From CAWJMD01 sp963845675 (GTDB taxonomy: Bacteria > Actinomycetota > Actinomycetes > Actinomycetales > CAWJMD01): DNA of 64,000 bases. The DNA is taken from assembly GCA_963845675.1 (NCBI GenBank), contig CAWJSX010000003.1, positions 248,001 through 312,000 of the forward strand, given 5' to 3'. The notes under the pieces were generated by a model. It saw nothing but the letters and a program-made list of their open reading frames with translations. It was not told the DNA's origin and searched no databases. Shown in pieces: positions 1-8,203 of the stretch. Both the position numbers and the translations under genes were made by a program. The first letter of the stretch is position 1; every line of letters begins with the position of its first letter.

Positions 1-846
1 GGCGACGAGGAGCGGGCCCGTCTGCTCGAGATCGCCGACGTGGTCAAGATCGACGTGCCTCTCGTCGGCGCCCGGCTCGACGACGTGGTGGCCAAGTGCC
101 GGGGGCTGGCCCCCGAGGCCAAGCTCGTGGCCGAGCGCGTCGAGACCCTCGACTCCCTGCACCGGACGTCCGACGCCGGCTTCGAGCTGTTCCAGGGCTA
201 CTTCTTCCAGCGCCCGGCCCTGCTCGAGACCTCCCGGCTGTCGCCGTCCCAGATGGTGTGCCTGCGTCTGCTGCGCGCGCTGAACGACCCGGACTCCACG
301 ACCGAGGACCTCGAGAACATCGTCGCCGCGGACCCCGGCCTGAGCCTGCGGGTGCTCCGCACCGCGAACTCGGCGAGCAGCGGCTCGAAGCGCCACATCG
401 CGACGCTGCGCCAGGCCGTGGTCATGCTCGGTCCGCCGGCGCTGCGGGCCTGGGTCCTCCTCACGCTGATGGGTGGTCTCGCCGCAGGACGACGTGACGA
501 CCTCGTCCTGATCCTGGCGCGCGCCACCTGCTGCGAGGCGGTGGCCCGCCTGACGGGCGCCGACGCAGGGGCCGCCTACACCGCCGGCCTGCTGTCGGGC
601 GTCGCGCAGGTGCTGCGTACCGACGTCGGGCAGGTTGCCCACGGTGCGGGCATGGGTGCGGACGTCATCTCGTCCCTCGTCGACGGCACGGGACCCGTGG
701 GTGCCGTCGTCAGGACCGTCGAGGCCCACGAGCTCGACCAGCCCGATGCCGCCGAGCGTTGCGGCATCACGCCTTTCGACCTCTCGAGGACCTACCTCGA
801 GGCCTGGTCGAGCGCGCTGCAGACCGTCAGCACGACCGTCGACTGA
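1..846 (+). CDS. EAL-HDOD (YuxH-type) c-di-GMP signalling protein, 3' part
   Basis: The frame is open from the first base, so the N-terminus lies outside the window. The first ~65 residues are the end of an EAL domain: DVVKIDVPLV, then KLVAERVET and the FELFQGYFFQRP signature. Residues ~70-270 form an HDOD domain (LSPSQMVCLRLLRALNDP, VAADPGLSLRVLRTAN, LRQAVVMLGPPALRAW). Proteins with this architecture are signalling proteins tied to c-di-GMP and often motility; many have degenerate EAL sites, and the EAL motif itself is off-window here, so catalysis cannot be judged. It lies immediately upstream of the flagellar block and ends at a strong palindrome, so it is probably a separate transcript. 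Confidence 0.8.
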   Translation, partial: GDEERARLLEIADVVKIDVPLVGARLDDVVAKCRGLAPEAKLVAERVETLDSLHRTSDAGFELFQGYFFQRPALLETSRLSPSQMVCLRLLRALNDPDSTTEDLENIVAADPGLSLRVLRTANSASSGSKRHIATLRQAVVMLGPPALRAWVLLTLMGGLAAGRRDDLVLILARATCCEAVARLTGADAGAAYTAGLLSGVAQVLRTDVGQVAHGAGMGADVISSLVDGTGPVGAVVRTVEAHELDQPDAAERCGITPFDLSRTYLEAWSSALQTVSTTVD

Positions 847-875
847 CCTCTCGGCGACACCCGATCCACCGTGGA

Positions 876-899
876 CGGCACCCCCGATCGGGGGTGCCG
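876..899. terminator. Perfect 24-bp palindrome, probable terminator
   Basis: The sequence is an uninterrupted inverted repeat centred on CCCCCGATCGGGGG with arms CGGCA/TGCCG. It lies 30 bases after the stop of the EAL-HDOD gene and before the flagellar promoter. A GC-rich hairpin without a U-tract is common at actinobacterial 3' ends. A regulator-binding operator is the alternative. A second small hairpin (CTCAC-GTTCG-GTGAG, 900-914) follows at once. Confidence 0.5.
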
Positions 900-996
900 C
901 TCACGTTCGGTGAGGGTGGCAGACCCGAACGGCCGCCGCATCGTCCCGCGCACGGGTGTCAACGGCCCGGGTCGGCGCAGATCGCGTCGTTCAGCG

Positions 997-1022
997 CTCA
1001 AGGTGGCACCGCGGACGCCGAT
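997..1022 (+). promoter_or_regulatory. FliA-type promoter P1 (flgB operon)
   Basis: CTCA (997-1000), a 16-base spacer, then GCCGAT (1017-1022). Near-identical elements sit before flgD, flbD and fliM. The form matches the sigma-28 (FliA/WhiG) consensus as I recall it for motile actinobacteria, CTCA-N15-17-GCCGAA. It would give a leader of about 75 bases before flgB. Confidence 0.55.
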
Positions 1023-1102
1023 GCATCAACCAGAGCACGGATAGCTCACCCCTTCGGCCACGGACCGGCCTGCGTACTCCATCCTCGAGATCGGGGCCGG
1101 CC

Positions 1103-1447
1103 GTGTTCAACGACGTCACCAACGTCGCGCTGCACTCAGCGATGACGGGACTGGCAGCTCGCCAGCGCACCATCGCCGACAATGTCGCGAACATCCAGAC
1201 CCCTGGCTTCCTGGCAGGCCGGGTGCAGTTCGAGGACGCTCTCGCACAAGCGGTCTCGTCCGGCAGCGGGGTCGCCAAGGCCACCACCGCGCGCTCCCTC
1301 GAGCCGACGCGTGAGGACGGCAACAACGTCAACCTCGACCACGAGGTGCTCGCCAACGTCGACACGGGGCTGCGCTACCAGCTGGTGCTGAAGGCGATGG
1401 ACGACCGGTTCTCGCTCCTGCGGTCCTCCCTGCGGACTCAGTCGTGA
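1103..1447 (+). CDS. flgB: Flagellar basal-body rod protein FlgB
   Basis: 114-residue proximal rod protein, exported through the flagellar type III apparatus and assembled on the MS ring with FlgC and FliE. The N-terminus carries the rod/hook family signature (ARQRTIADNVANIQTPGF, residues ~20-38) and the C-terminus the amphipathic helix ending in SLLRSSLRTQS. The GTG at 1103 is chosen because homology begins there (VFNDVTNVALHSAM); the frame is open further upstream but that stretch has no family similarity. There is no strong ribosome-binding site. The stop overlaps the flgC start (GTGA). It is the first gene of the large flagellar operon. Confidence 0.92.
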   Translation: MFNDVTNVALHSAMTGLAARQRTIADNVANIQTPGFLAGRVQFEDALAQAVSSGSGVAKATTARSLEPTREDGNNVNLDHEVLANVDTGLRYQLVLKAMDDRFSLLRSSLRTQS

Positions 1448-1851
1448 GCCTCTTCAACGCCATCGGCGTGGCCGGCACCGGCGTGACCGTCTACCGCAAG
1501 TGGCTCGACGCCGTCAGCGACAACATCGCCAACGTCAGCACGGTGCGGTCGACCGACGAGAGCGCCTTCCAGGCCCGCTACGTGATCGCCCAGGCCGTGG
1601 ACTACGGCTCGGGCACGGGCGGCGTGCAGGTCGGCGGGATCCAGCTGGGCAACGCCGAGGGCCGCATGGTCTACGAGCCCGACCACCCGCTCGCCGACGA
1701 GGGCGGTTACGTGCGCTACCCCGACATCGACCTGGGCAGCCAGATGACGCAGCTGATCATGGCGCAGCGCGGCTACCAGGCGAACCTTGCCGTGGTCGAC
1801 CGTGCGCGTGAGTCCTACCAGGCCGCGCTCCAGCTGGGTCGTGGCGCATGA
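1444..1851 (+). CDS. flgC: Flagellar basal-body rod protein FlgC
   Basis: 135-residue rod protein. The N-terminal helix has the family motif DAVSDNIANVSTVRST and the C-terminus MAQRGYQANLAVVDRARESYQAALQ, both typical of FlgC. It partners FlgB in the proximal rod. The GTG start overlaps the flgB stop by four bases, and its own stop overlaps the fliE start in ATGA, implying translational coupling throughout the operon. Confidence 0.95.
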   Translation: MSLFNAIGVAGTGVTVYRKWLDAVSDNIANVSTVRSTDESAFQARYVIAQAVDYGSGTGGVQVGGIQLGNAEGRMVYEPDHPLADEGGYVRYPDIDLGSQMTQLIMAQRGYQANLAVVDRARESYQAALQLGRGA

Positions 1852-2186
1852 GCCCGGTCAGCGGCGTCTCGCCGGTGAGTGGCGTGGGCGCACTGAGTGG
1901 CGTGATGGCTGCCGCGCGGGCATCCGCCACGGCGCCGGCGGACGCCGGAACCGGTGCGGCGCAGGCCGGGTCGTTCGCCGCCGCGCTCACGCAGAACCTC
2001 GAGAACGTGCAGGCGCTGCAGGGGAACGCCGACACCCTGGCGGTCAAGGCCGCCACCGGTGAGCTCACCGACGTGCACGACTACATGATCGCCGCGACCC
2101 AGGCCCGTGTGGCCACGGAGCTGACGGTGGCCGTCCGCAACAAGGCCGTCGAGGCCTTCTCCGAGATCATGAGGATGCAGGCCTGA
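1848..2186 (+). CDS. fliE: Flagellar hook-basal body complex protein FliE
   Basis: 112-residue adaptor between the FliF MS ring and the FlgB/FlgC rod, and an early type III export substrate. The conserved C-terminal half is clear (GELTDVHDYMIAATQARVA, then VRNKAVEAFSEIMRMQ). The first ~40 residues are low-complexity Ser/Gly/Ala, as is usual. It starts at an ATGA overlap with flgC, and its stop (TGATG) overlaps the fliF start. Confidence 0.93.
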   Translation: MSPVSGVSPVSGVGALSGVMAAARASATAPADAGTGAAQAGSFAAALTQNLENVQALQGNADTLAVKAATGELTDVHDYMIAATQARVATELTVAVRNKAVEAFSEIMRMQA

Positions 2187-3775
2187 TGCAACAGCGACTC
2201 ATGGGGTCCGTCCGTCGCGCCGGTGACACCTTCGGCTCCTTCAGCACCCCTCAGAAGCTCATCGCGGCGATCGGCGTGGCCGTGCTCGCGCTCGGCGGGT
2301 ACGCCTTCCTGAGCTGGACGAGCACCCCGACCCTGGCTCCGCTGTTCACCAACCTGGCCTCGAGCGACGCCAGCGCCATCGTCGACCAGCTCGACTCGGA
2401 GGGCGTCGCCTACGAGATCACCGACGGCGGACAGAGCATCATGGTGCCGCGCGAGGAGGTCTACCGGCTCCGCCTGGCGATGTCGTCGGCGGGCCTGCCC
2501 GCGAGCTCGGAGACCGGCTACGCGCTGCTCGATGAGCAGGGCGTCACCGCGTCGCAGTTCCAGCAGCAGGTCACCTGGCAGCGCGCCCTCGAGGGCGAGC
2601 TGTCCAACACCATCCGCTCGATCAAGGGCGTCGACGCCGCGGTGGTGCACCTCGCCATCCCGGCGAAGGACGTGTTCCTCGACGAGACCCAGAGCCCCAC
2701 GGCGTCCGTGCTCGTCGAGACCGGTCCTGGCCAGGGCCTGCCCAGCGGCCAGGTGCAGTCGATCGTCCACCTGGTGGCCTCCAGCGTCGAGGGCCTGGCG
2801 CCCGAGGACGTCACCGTCGTGGACGGCGAGGGCAACCTGCTGTCGGCCGCTGGGGCCGGTGGCGGTGCCGCCGGCGGCCTGCGTGACCAGCAGACCACGG
2901 ACTACGAGGCCCGTGTCGCCGGCTCGCTGCAGGCGGTCCTCGACCGCGTGGTCGGGCAGGGCAACGCCGTCGCGACGGTGAACGCCGACCTCGACTTCGA
3001 CGCCACGGAGCGCACCACCGAGTCGTTCAACGCGGAGGAGGGCGTCCCGCCGCTGTCGTCGAGCACCACCACCGAGGAGTACACGGGTGGGGGAGCCGCG
3101 GCCGGGGGAGTCCTCGGGCCGGACAACATCCAGGTTCCCGCCGGTACCGCGGGAGCGGACTCGAGCTACACGAAGTCGTCGACCACGGCCAACAACGCCG
3201 TCGGCAAGGTCACCGAGCACACGACGGAGTCGCCGGGGTCGCTTCGTCGCCAGTCGATCGCCGTCGTCGTCGACTCCAAGGCCCTCGGTGCGGTCAACAT
3301 CACCGACCTGCGTGACGCGGTCACCGCCGCCGCCGGGATCGACGTGACCCGCGGCGACACCCTCTCGGTGAACCAGATGCCGTTCGACACCAGCAGCGCC
3401 GAGGCCGCGACCGCGGCCCTCGAGCAGGCCAAGGAGGGCGCGGCCGCCGAGCGTACGAGCGACCTGATCCGCACCGGCTCCATCGCCCTGGCCGTGCTGA
3501 TCCTCGCGATCGTCGCCTTCATCGTCTCCCGCAAGAAGGGCAAGCGCGGCGCTCAGGCCTACGACCTCGGCGAGATGCAGGTCGTCGACCCGGCCGCGAC
3601 CCGCGAGCTGGCCTGGCTCGACAAGGCCGAGCCGGCGGCGCTGGGCGCCGTCGTGCCGACACAGCGCGGCGCTGACGTGGCCGCCCGTCGCTCCGAGCTG
3701 AGCGACATGGTCGAGCGCCAGCCCGACGAGGTGGCCGAGCTGCTGCGCGGCTGGCTGGCGGACCGACGCTCATGA
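2186..3775 (+). CDS. fliF: Flagellar MS-ring protein FliF
   Basis: 529-residue inner-membrane ring protein on which the rod, C ring and export gate are built. Transmembrane helix 1 is at ~25-45 (KLIAAIGVAVLALGGYAF). The periplasmic YscJ/FliF ring-building domains follow (LASSDASAIVDQLDSEGVAY; GVDAAVVHLAIP). Transmembrane helix 2 is at ~433-452 (GSIALAVLILAIVAFIV). The C-terminal tail that binds FliG ends the protein (SELSDMVERQPDEVAELLRGWL). Length is normal for the family. The ATG overlaps the fliE stop by one base and the gene overlaps fliG by four. Confidence 0.96.
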   Translation: MQQRLMGSVRRAGDTFGSFSTPQKLIAAIGVAVLALGGYAFLSWTSTPTLAPLFTNLASSDASAIVDQLDSEGVAYEITDGGQSIMVPREEVYRLRLAMSSAGLPASSETGYALLDEQGVTASQFQQQVTWQRALEGELSNTIRSIKGVDAAVVHLAIPAKDVFLDETQSPTASVLVETGPGQGLPSGQVQSIVHLVASSVEGLAPEDVTVVDGEGNLLSAAGAGGGAAGGLRDQQTTDYEARVAGSLQAVLDRVVGQGNAVATVNADLDFDATERTTESFNAEEGVPPLSSSTTTEEYTGGGAAAGGVLGPDNIQVPAGTAGADSSYTKSSTTANNAVGKVTEHTTESPGSLRRQSIAVVVDSKALGAVNITDLRDAVTAAAGIDVTRGDTLSVNQMPFDTSSAEAATAALEQAKEGAAAERTSDLIRTGSIALAVLILAIVAFIVSRKKGKRGAQAYDLGEMQVVDPAATRELAWLDKAEPAALGAVVPTQRGADVAARRSELSDMVERQPDEVAELLRGWLADRRS

Positions 3776-4788
3776 TGAGCACCGGTGAGATGACGGGCAG
3801 TCAGAAGGCCGCTGCCCTGCTGGTCCAGCTGGGGCGCGAGACCGCCAGCCGCGTCCTCGCGGTGATGACGGACGCCGAGGTCGAGCTGCTGGCCTCCGAG
3901 ATCGTCAAGCTCACGATGCTCGACGCGCCCGTCGCCGAGGAGGTCATGGCCGAGTTCTACGGGCTGATGTCGGCCGGTGCGAGCGGCGGCCCGGTGGGCG
4001 GCGTCAGCGTCGCCCGTGACCTGCTCGAGAACTCGATCGGCCGGGTGAAGGCCGAGACCGTCCTCGAGCGCGTGTCGACCTCGCCCGGGCGGACCCTCTT
4101 CGGCTTCCTGCGTGAGGCCGACCCGCGTCAGCTCCAGAACTTCCTGGGCCAGGAGCACCCGCAGACGATCGCGCTCGTCCTGGCCTACCTGAGGCCGGAG
4201 CAGGCGTCGACCGTCCTCTCCGGGCTCGACCCGTCGCTGCAGGCGGACGTCGCGCACCGGATCGCCGTCATGGACCGGACGTCCCCGGACATGGTCAAGG
4301 TCGTCGCGGACGTGCTGCACCGGCGGACGTCGTCGGTGCTGGCTCCGGTCGAGGTGCTGGCCGTCGGTGGCCTGCAGCCGCTCGTCGAGATCATCAACCG
4401 CGCCGACCCCGGGACGGAGAAGCTCATCCTCGAGGGCATCGACGCTCTCGACACGGTCCTGGCCGAGCAGATCCGCAGCAAGATGTTCATCTTCGACGAC
4501 ATCGTGGGGCTGGAGGACCGGGCGGTGCAGCTCGTGCTGCGCCAGGTCGAGGCGGGTGCGCTGGCGACCGCCCTCAAGGGCGTGTCGGCCGAGGTCTCGG
4601 AGAAGGTGCTCTCCAACGTGTCAGAGCGTGCCCGCGAGAACCTCGTCGACGAGATCGAGATGCTCGGGCGGGTGCGGATCAGCCAGGTCGAGGAGGCCCG
4701 GGCGGCCATCGTCACGGTGATCAGGGCACTCGAGGCGACCGGCGAGATCGTGCTGCGTCGTGACGACGACGACGAGTACGTCGGTTGA
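3772..4788 (+). CDS. fliG: Flagellar motor switch protein FliG
   Basis: 338-residue C-ring protein that contacts the MotA stator and generates torque. It shows the N-terminal FliF-binding region (GSQKAAALLVQLGRETASRV), the middle EHPQTIALVLAYL motif, the MFIFDDIVGLEDRAVQ linker (classically MFVFEDI) and the charged C-terminal torque domain. The start overlaps the fliF stop (ATGATGA allows either of two ATGs). Its stop is 13 bases before fliH. Confidence 0.96.
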   Translation: MMSTGEMTGSQKAAALLVQLGRETASRVLAVMTDAEVELLASEIVKLTMLDAPVAEEVMAEFYGLMSAGASGGPVGGVSVARDLLENSIGRVKAETVLERVSTSPGRTLFGFLREADPRQLQNFLGQEHPQTIALVLAYLRPEQASTVLSGLDPSLQADVAHRIAVMDRTSPDMVKVVADVLHRRTSSVLAPVEVLAVGGLQPLVEIINRADPGTEKLILEGIDALDTVLAEQIRSKMFIFDDIVGLEDRAVQLVLRQVEAGALATALKGVSAEVSEKVLSNVSERARENLVDEIEMLGRVRISQVEEARAAIVTVIRALEATGEIVLRRDDDDEYVG

Positions 4789-4801
4789 CGGGGGAGAGTC
4801 G

Positions 4802-5407
4802 ATGAGCATCCAGACCGTCACGCCCCCAGCCGCTTTCGGCGCCGCCGGGATGCGCGCGACCACCAGCGTCGAGCACGAGCGAGCGGCTGCGCGAGCAGCG
4901 GGCTACGCGGCCGGCTGGTCCGCGGGTGCGCAGGCGGCGCAGGCCGCCTCGCAGCATGACATGGCCGACCGGCGTCGCCAGGCCGACGCCGAGGCAGCCG
5001 CCGCCACGGCCCGACTGACCTCGGTGCTCGAGGCGCTTTCGCAGGCGGCCGGACAGGCACGAGCCGTGGGCGAGCAGACCCGTCTCGAGCTGAGCCAGGC
5101 CGTCCTCGACACCGCGCTGCAGCTCGCTGCCGCGGTTCTCGGCCACGAGCCGCTGGCCTCGGAGAACCCCGGCCGTGACGCGCTGAAGCGCGCGCTCGCG
5201 GCCGAGCCGGGCGCCGTGGAGCCCGTCGTGCGGTTGAACCCCGACGATGCCGCGACCATCTCCGCGCTCGACATCCCGTCCCGCGTGCGCGTGGTCGCGG
5301 ACTCCTCGCTCTCGCGGGGTGACTCCGTGCTCGATCACGCCGCCGGACGCGCCAGCGTCGTGCTCGCCGACGCGCTGGCGCGGGCGAAGGCGGTGCTGCT
5401 GCCGTGA
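4802..5407 (+). CDS. fliH: Flagellar assembly protein FliH (export ATPase regulator)
   Basis: 201-residue stator-stalk protein of the flagellar export ATPase. After a variable N-terminus come the Ala/Gln-rich helical region with GYAAGWSAGAQAAQ (the glycine-rich FliH repeat type), then a C-terminal E/FliH domain (LELSQAVLDTALQLAAAVLGHE to LSRGDSVLDHAAGRASV). The ATG at 4802 is chosen over the in-frame GTG at 4760 (inside fliG) because GGGGGAGAG precedes it at good spacing. It overlaps fliI by four bases, matching its partnership with the ATPase. Confidence 0.9.
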   Translation: MSIQTVTPPAAFGAAGMRATTSVEHERAAARAAGYAAGWSAGAQAAQAASQHDMADRRRQADAEAAAATARLTSVLEALSQAAGQARAVGEQTRLELSQAVLDTALQLAAAVLGHEPLASENPGRDALKRALAAEPGAVEPVVRLNPDDAATISALDIPSRVRVVADSSLSRGDSVLDHAAGRASVVLADALARAKAVLLP

Positions 5408-6735
5408 ACGTCCTGGCTCTCGACCCGTCCGTACGCCTGGCCGACGCCCTCGCCGCCTGCCGTCCGCAGCGCCTCGGGACCGTGCGCTCCATCGTCGGCC
5501 TGTCGATCGACGTCGTCGGCCTGGAGGCGGCGGTCGGTGACCTCGTGCACGTCGGGGAGGGCGCACACGCGGTGGAGGCCGAGGTCGTGGCCGTCTCGGC
5601 GACGAGCGTGCGCTGCATGCCACTGGCTCACCCGGTGGGTCTGCGCGCAGGCATGCCCGTGCGGAGCACGGGCGGGGAGCTCATGGTGTCGGTGGGGGAC
5701 GCGCTCCTCGGGCGCGTGCTCGACGGTCTCGGCCGGCCCATCGACGGGCAGGGCCCCATCGAGGGTGCCCGCCAGGTCGGCGTCCACGCCGCCCCGCCCC
5801 CGGCGCTCGACCGCGCACGTGTCAACCAGCCTCTGCCGCTGGGTGTCCGGGCTCTCGACACCCTGGTGCCGGCCGGTCGGGGACAGCGCTTCGGCCTCTT
5901 CGCCGGCTCCGGCGTCGGCAAGTCCAGCCTGCTGTCGATGATCGCCCGCGGCACCGAGGCCGATGTCGTCGTGCTGGCGCTGGTGGGTGAGCGCGGTCGC
6001 GAGGTCCGGGAGTTCCTCGAGGACGACCTGGGCCCCGAGGGGCTGGCGCGCAGCGTGGTCGTGATCGCCACCTCCGACGAGCCGGCCCTCGTGCGGCTGC
6101 GCGCCGCGACGACCGCCACGCGGATCGCCGAGCACTTCCGTGACCAGGGTCTCGACGTCGTGCTGATGATGGACTCGCTGACACGGTTCTGCATGGCCCA
6201 GCGCGAGATCGGCCTGTCGGTGGGGGAGCCGCCGGCGACGCGCGGCTACCCGCCGTCGACGTTCGCGCTGCTGCCGCGTCTGCTCGAGCGGGCTGGTCCC
6301 GGCGTCACCGGATCGATCACCGGCATCTACACCGTGCTCGTGGACGGTGACGACCACGACGAGCCGGTCGCCGACGCGGCGCGGTCGATCCTGGACGGGC
6401 ACGTCGTGCTCGACCGGAGGCTCGCCACCGCCGGGCACTTCCCCAGCATCGACGTCCTGGGGTCGGTCTCGCGCGTGGCCACCCGCGTCACCTCCCCGGA
6501 GCAGCGGGCGCAGGCCGGCGTCCTGCGGCGCGCCCTCGCGGCGCGGCGGGACGTGCAGGACCTGCTCGACGTGGGGGCGTACGCGCCCGGCAGCAACCCC
6601 CTGGTCGACGCGGCGATCGCCTGCGCACCGGAGATCGACGGCTTCCTCACCCAGGACGTGGCTGACACGGCTCCGGCGGGGACCTCGTGGCAGCAGCTGC
6701 AGGGTCTGGCCGCCCGGCTGGGAGGTGGCTCGTGA
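5404..6735 (+). CDS. fliI: Flagellum-specific ATP synthase FliI
   Basis: 443-residue cytoplasmic hexameric ATPase that energises substrate unfolding for export. Walker A is GSGVGKSS at residues 168-175, Walker B lies in DVVLMMDSLTRF, and the F1-beta-type catalytic glutamate is in GERGREVREF. The GEPPATRGYPPSTFALLPRL loop is typical of FliI/SctN. It sits between its stalk FliH and FliJ, overlapping both by four bases. Confidence 0.97.
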   Translation: MNVLALDPSVRLADALAACRPQRLGTVRSIVGLSIDVVGLEAAVGDLVHVGEGAHAVEAEVVAVSATSVRCMPLAHPVGLRAGMPVRSTGGELMVSVGDALLGRVLDGLGRPIDGQGPIEGARQVGVHAAPPPALDRARVNQPLPLGVRALDTLVPAGRGQRFGLFAGSGVGKSSLLSMIARGTEADVVVLALVGERGREVREFLEDDLGPEGLARSVVVIATSDEPALVRLRAATTATRIAEHFRDQGLDVVLMMDSLTRFCMAQREIGLSVGEPPATRGYPPSTFALLPRLLERAGPGVTGSITGIYTVLVDGDDHDEPVADAARSILDGHVVLDRRLATAGHFPSIDVLGSVSRVATRVTSPEQRAQAGVLRRALAARRDVQDLLDVGAYAPGSNPLVDAAIACAPEIDGFLTQDVADTAPAGTSWQQLQGLAARLGGGS

Positions 6736-7166
6736 CCCCGTTCCGGCTGGCGTCGCTCCTGCGTCTGCGTCGCGCCCAGGAGGACCAGGTGGCTGGGGAG
6801 CTCGCGTTCGCCGCCCGCGCGCGCCTGAACGCCTCGGAGCGCGCCGTCCGGCAGCGTGACGCTCTCGGCTCGCACCGCACGCCGGCCTCCTGCACGTCCA
6901 TCGCCTGGACTGCGTCCGTCGCGGCCCGCGCCGCGCTCAGCACCGCCAGCATCGAGGCTCGTTCCGATGAGATCGAGGCCGAGGTGGTGGCGTCGGAGGC
7001 GATGTCGGCCTGGCACGAGGCGCGTCGCCGCTCCACCGCCCTCGAGCACCTCGAGACCCGGCACGCCGAGGCCGTCGTGCGCGAGCAGCGCCGTGCCGAG
7101 CAGCTGCGCCTCGACGAGCACACCGCCGCCATCACGGGCCGGCAGCGCGGGGAGGACGAGTCGTGA
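6732..7166 (+). CDS. fliJ: Flagellar export protein FliJ (putative)
   Basis: 144-residue, mostly helical, Arg/Ala/Glu-rich protein expected to form the central stalk coiled coil of the FliI hexamer. FliJ sequences are poorly conserved. The call rests on the N-terminal PFRLASLLRLRRAQEDQVA pattern, coiled-coil composition, size and position directly after fliI. The GTG at 6732 overlaps the fliI stop (GTGA). An in-frame start further upstream would lie inside fliI and is rejected. Confidence 0.8.
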   Translation: MTPFRLASLLRLRRAQEDQVAGELAFAARARLNASERAVRQRDALGSHRTPASCTSIAWTASVAARAALSTASIEARSDEIEAEVVASEAMSAWHEARRRSTALEHLETRHAEAVVREQRRAEQLRLDEHTAAITGRQRGEDES

Positions 7167-8203
7167 ACGGCGTCATGGAGGTGCAGTCGAGGATCGCGGA
7201 GCTGCAGGGGCGGATCCAGTCCCTCTCGCAGCCGCAGCGGACCGCCGGCAGCAGCGTGGCCGGACAGCAGCAGTTCTCGTCGGTGCTGGCCTCCGCGCTC
7301 GGAGCCACCCAGACATCGGCGCTCGGCGCCACGGAGACCTCGACCCTGGCCCTCGACCCGGCGCCCAGCGCGAGCGGGCCGACCGGTGCGGACCTCGTCG
7401 CCTCGGCGAAGAAGTACATCGGCGTCCCCTACAAGTGGGGTGGCAACGACCCGTCCACGGGCCTGGACTGCTCCGCACTCGTGCAGCGCGCGATGAAGGA
7501 CCTGGGCGTCGACGTGCCCCGGGTGGTCGCCCAGCAGCGGCACCTCGGCACCGAGGTGCCGAGCCTCGACCAGGCGCGCCCCGGCGACCTCATCGTGATG
7601 GGCGGCAGCCGGCACATCGGCGTCTACGTCGGTGACGGCAAGATGCTGCACGCACCGAAGGCCGGCGACCGGGTGCGGATCGGTGAGGTCTACGAGAAGC
7701 CGACCAGCATCCGCCGGGTGCTGCCCGACCAGGCTGCCCCGACCGGCGGCGTCGACGTGGGTGCGGTGCGACCGTCGGCCCTCCGTCTCCCCGGGACGCT
7801 TCCGACCGGCGTGAGCGACCGTGTCGCCTCGTATGCTCAGCTGTTCTCGGTCGCCACCGCCAAGTACGGTCTGCCGCAGGGACTTCTGGCCGCGGTGGCG
7901 CAGACGGAGTCGGGTGGCAACCCCAAGGCGGTGAGCTCCGCGGGTGCCCTCGGGCTGATGCAGATCATGCCGGCCACCGCTCGTGGTCTCGGCGTCGACC
8001 CGCGTGATCCCGCCCAGGCGGTCGACGGCGCAGCGCGGCTGCTGCGCGACCACCTCCGTGACTTCGGCTCGGTCGACCTCGCCCTCGCCGCCTACAACGC
8101 CGGACCCGGCGCCGTGCGTCGCTACGACGGCATCCCGCCCTACGCCGAGACACAGGGCTACGTCCGCAAGGTGACGGCGCTGCTCGGGCGGGTGAGCTCG
8201 TGA
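7163..8203 (+). CDS. NlpC/P60 endopeptidase + lytic transglycosylase fusion of the flagellar operon
   Basis: 346-residue protein with two murein-hydrolase domains. After a helical leader (VQSRIAELQGRIQSL) and a Ser/Thr-rich linker, an NlpC/P60 domain covers ~75-190: the catalytic Cys is in GLDCSALVQ, the His in GSRHIGVYVGDGKMLHAP. A C-terminal SLT transglycosylase domain covers ~220-340, with the Glu in AVAQTESGGNPKAVSSAGALGLMQIMP and the AAYNAGPGAVRRY motif. There is no signal peptide, so export through the flagellar apparatus, as for FlgJ, is likely but inferred. It sits between fliJ and fliK, overlapping both, and probably opens peptidoglycan for the rod; no FlgJ is present here. Confidence 0.85.
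   Translation: MNGVMEVQSRIAELQGRIQSLSQPQRTAGSSVAGQQQFSSVLASALGATQTSALGATETSTLALDPAPSASGPTGADLVASAKKYIGVPYKWGGNDPSTGLDCSALVQRAMKDLGVDVPRVVAQQRHLGTEVPSLDQARPGDLIVMGGSRHIGVYVGDGKMLHAPKAGDRVRIGEVYEKPTSIRRVLPDQAAPTGGVDVGAVRPSALRLPGTLPTGVSDRVASYAQLFSVATAKYGLPQGLLAAVAQTESGGNPKAVSSAGALGLMQIMPATARGLGVDPRDPAQAVDGAARLLRDHLRDFGSVDLALAAYNAGPGAVRRYDGIPPYAETQGYVRKVTALLGRVSS

Noticed and set aside
2081..3220. 379-codon open frame antisense to fliF
   Set aside because: Long antisense frames are expected in GC-rich DNA; the protein is Arg/Gly/His-rich with no motifs, while fliF on the other strand is unambiguous.
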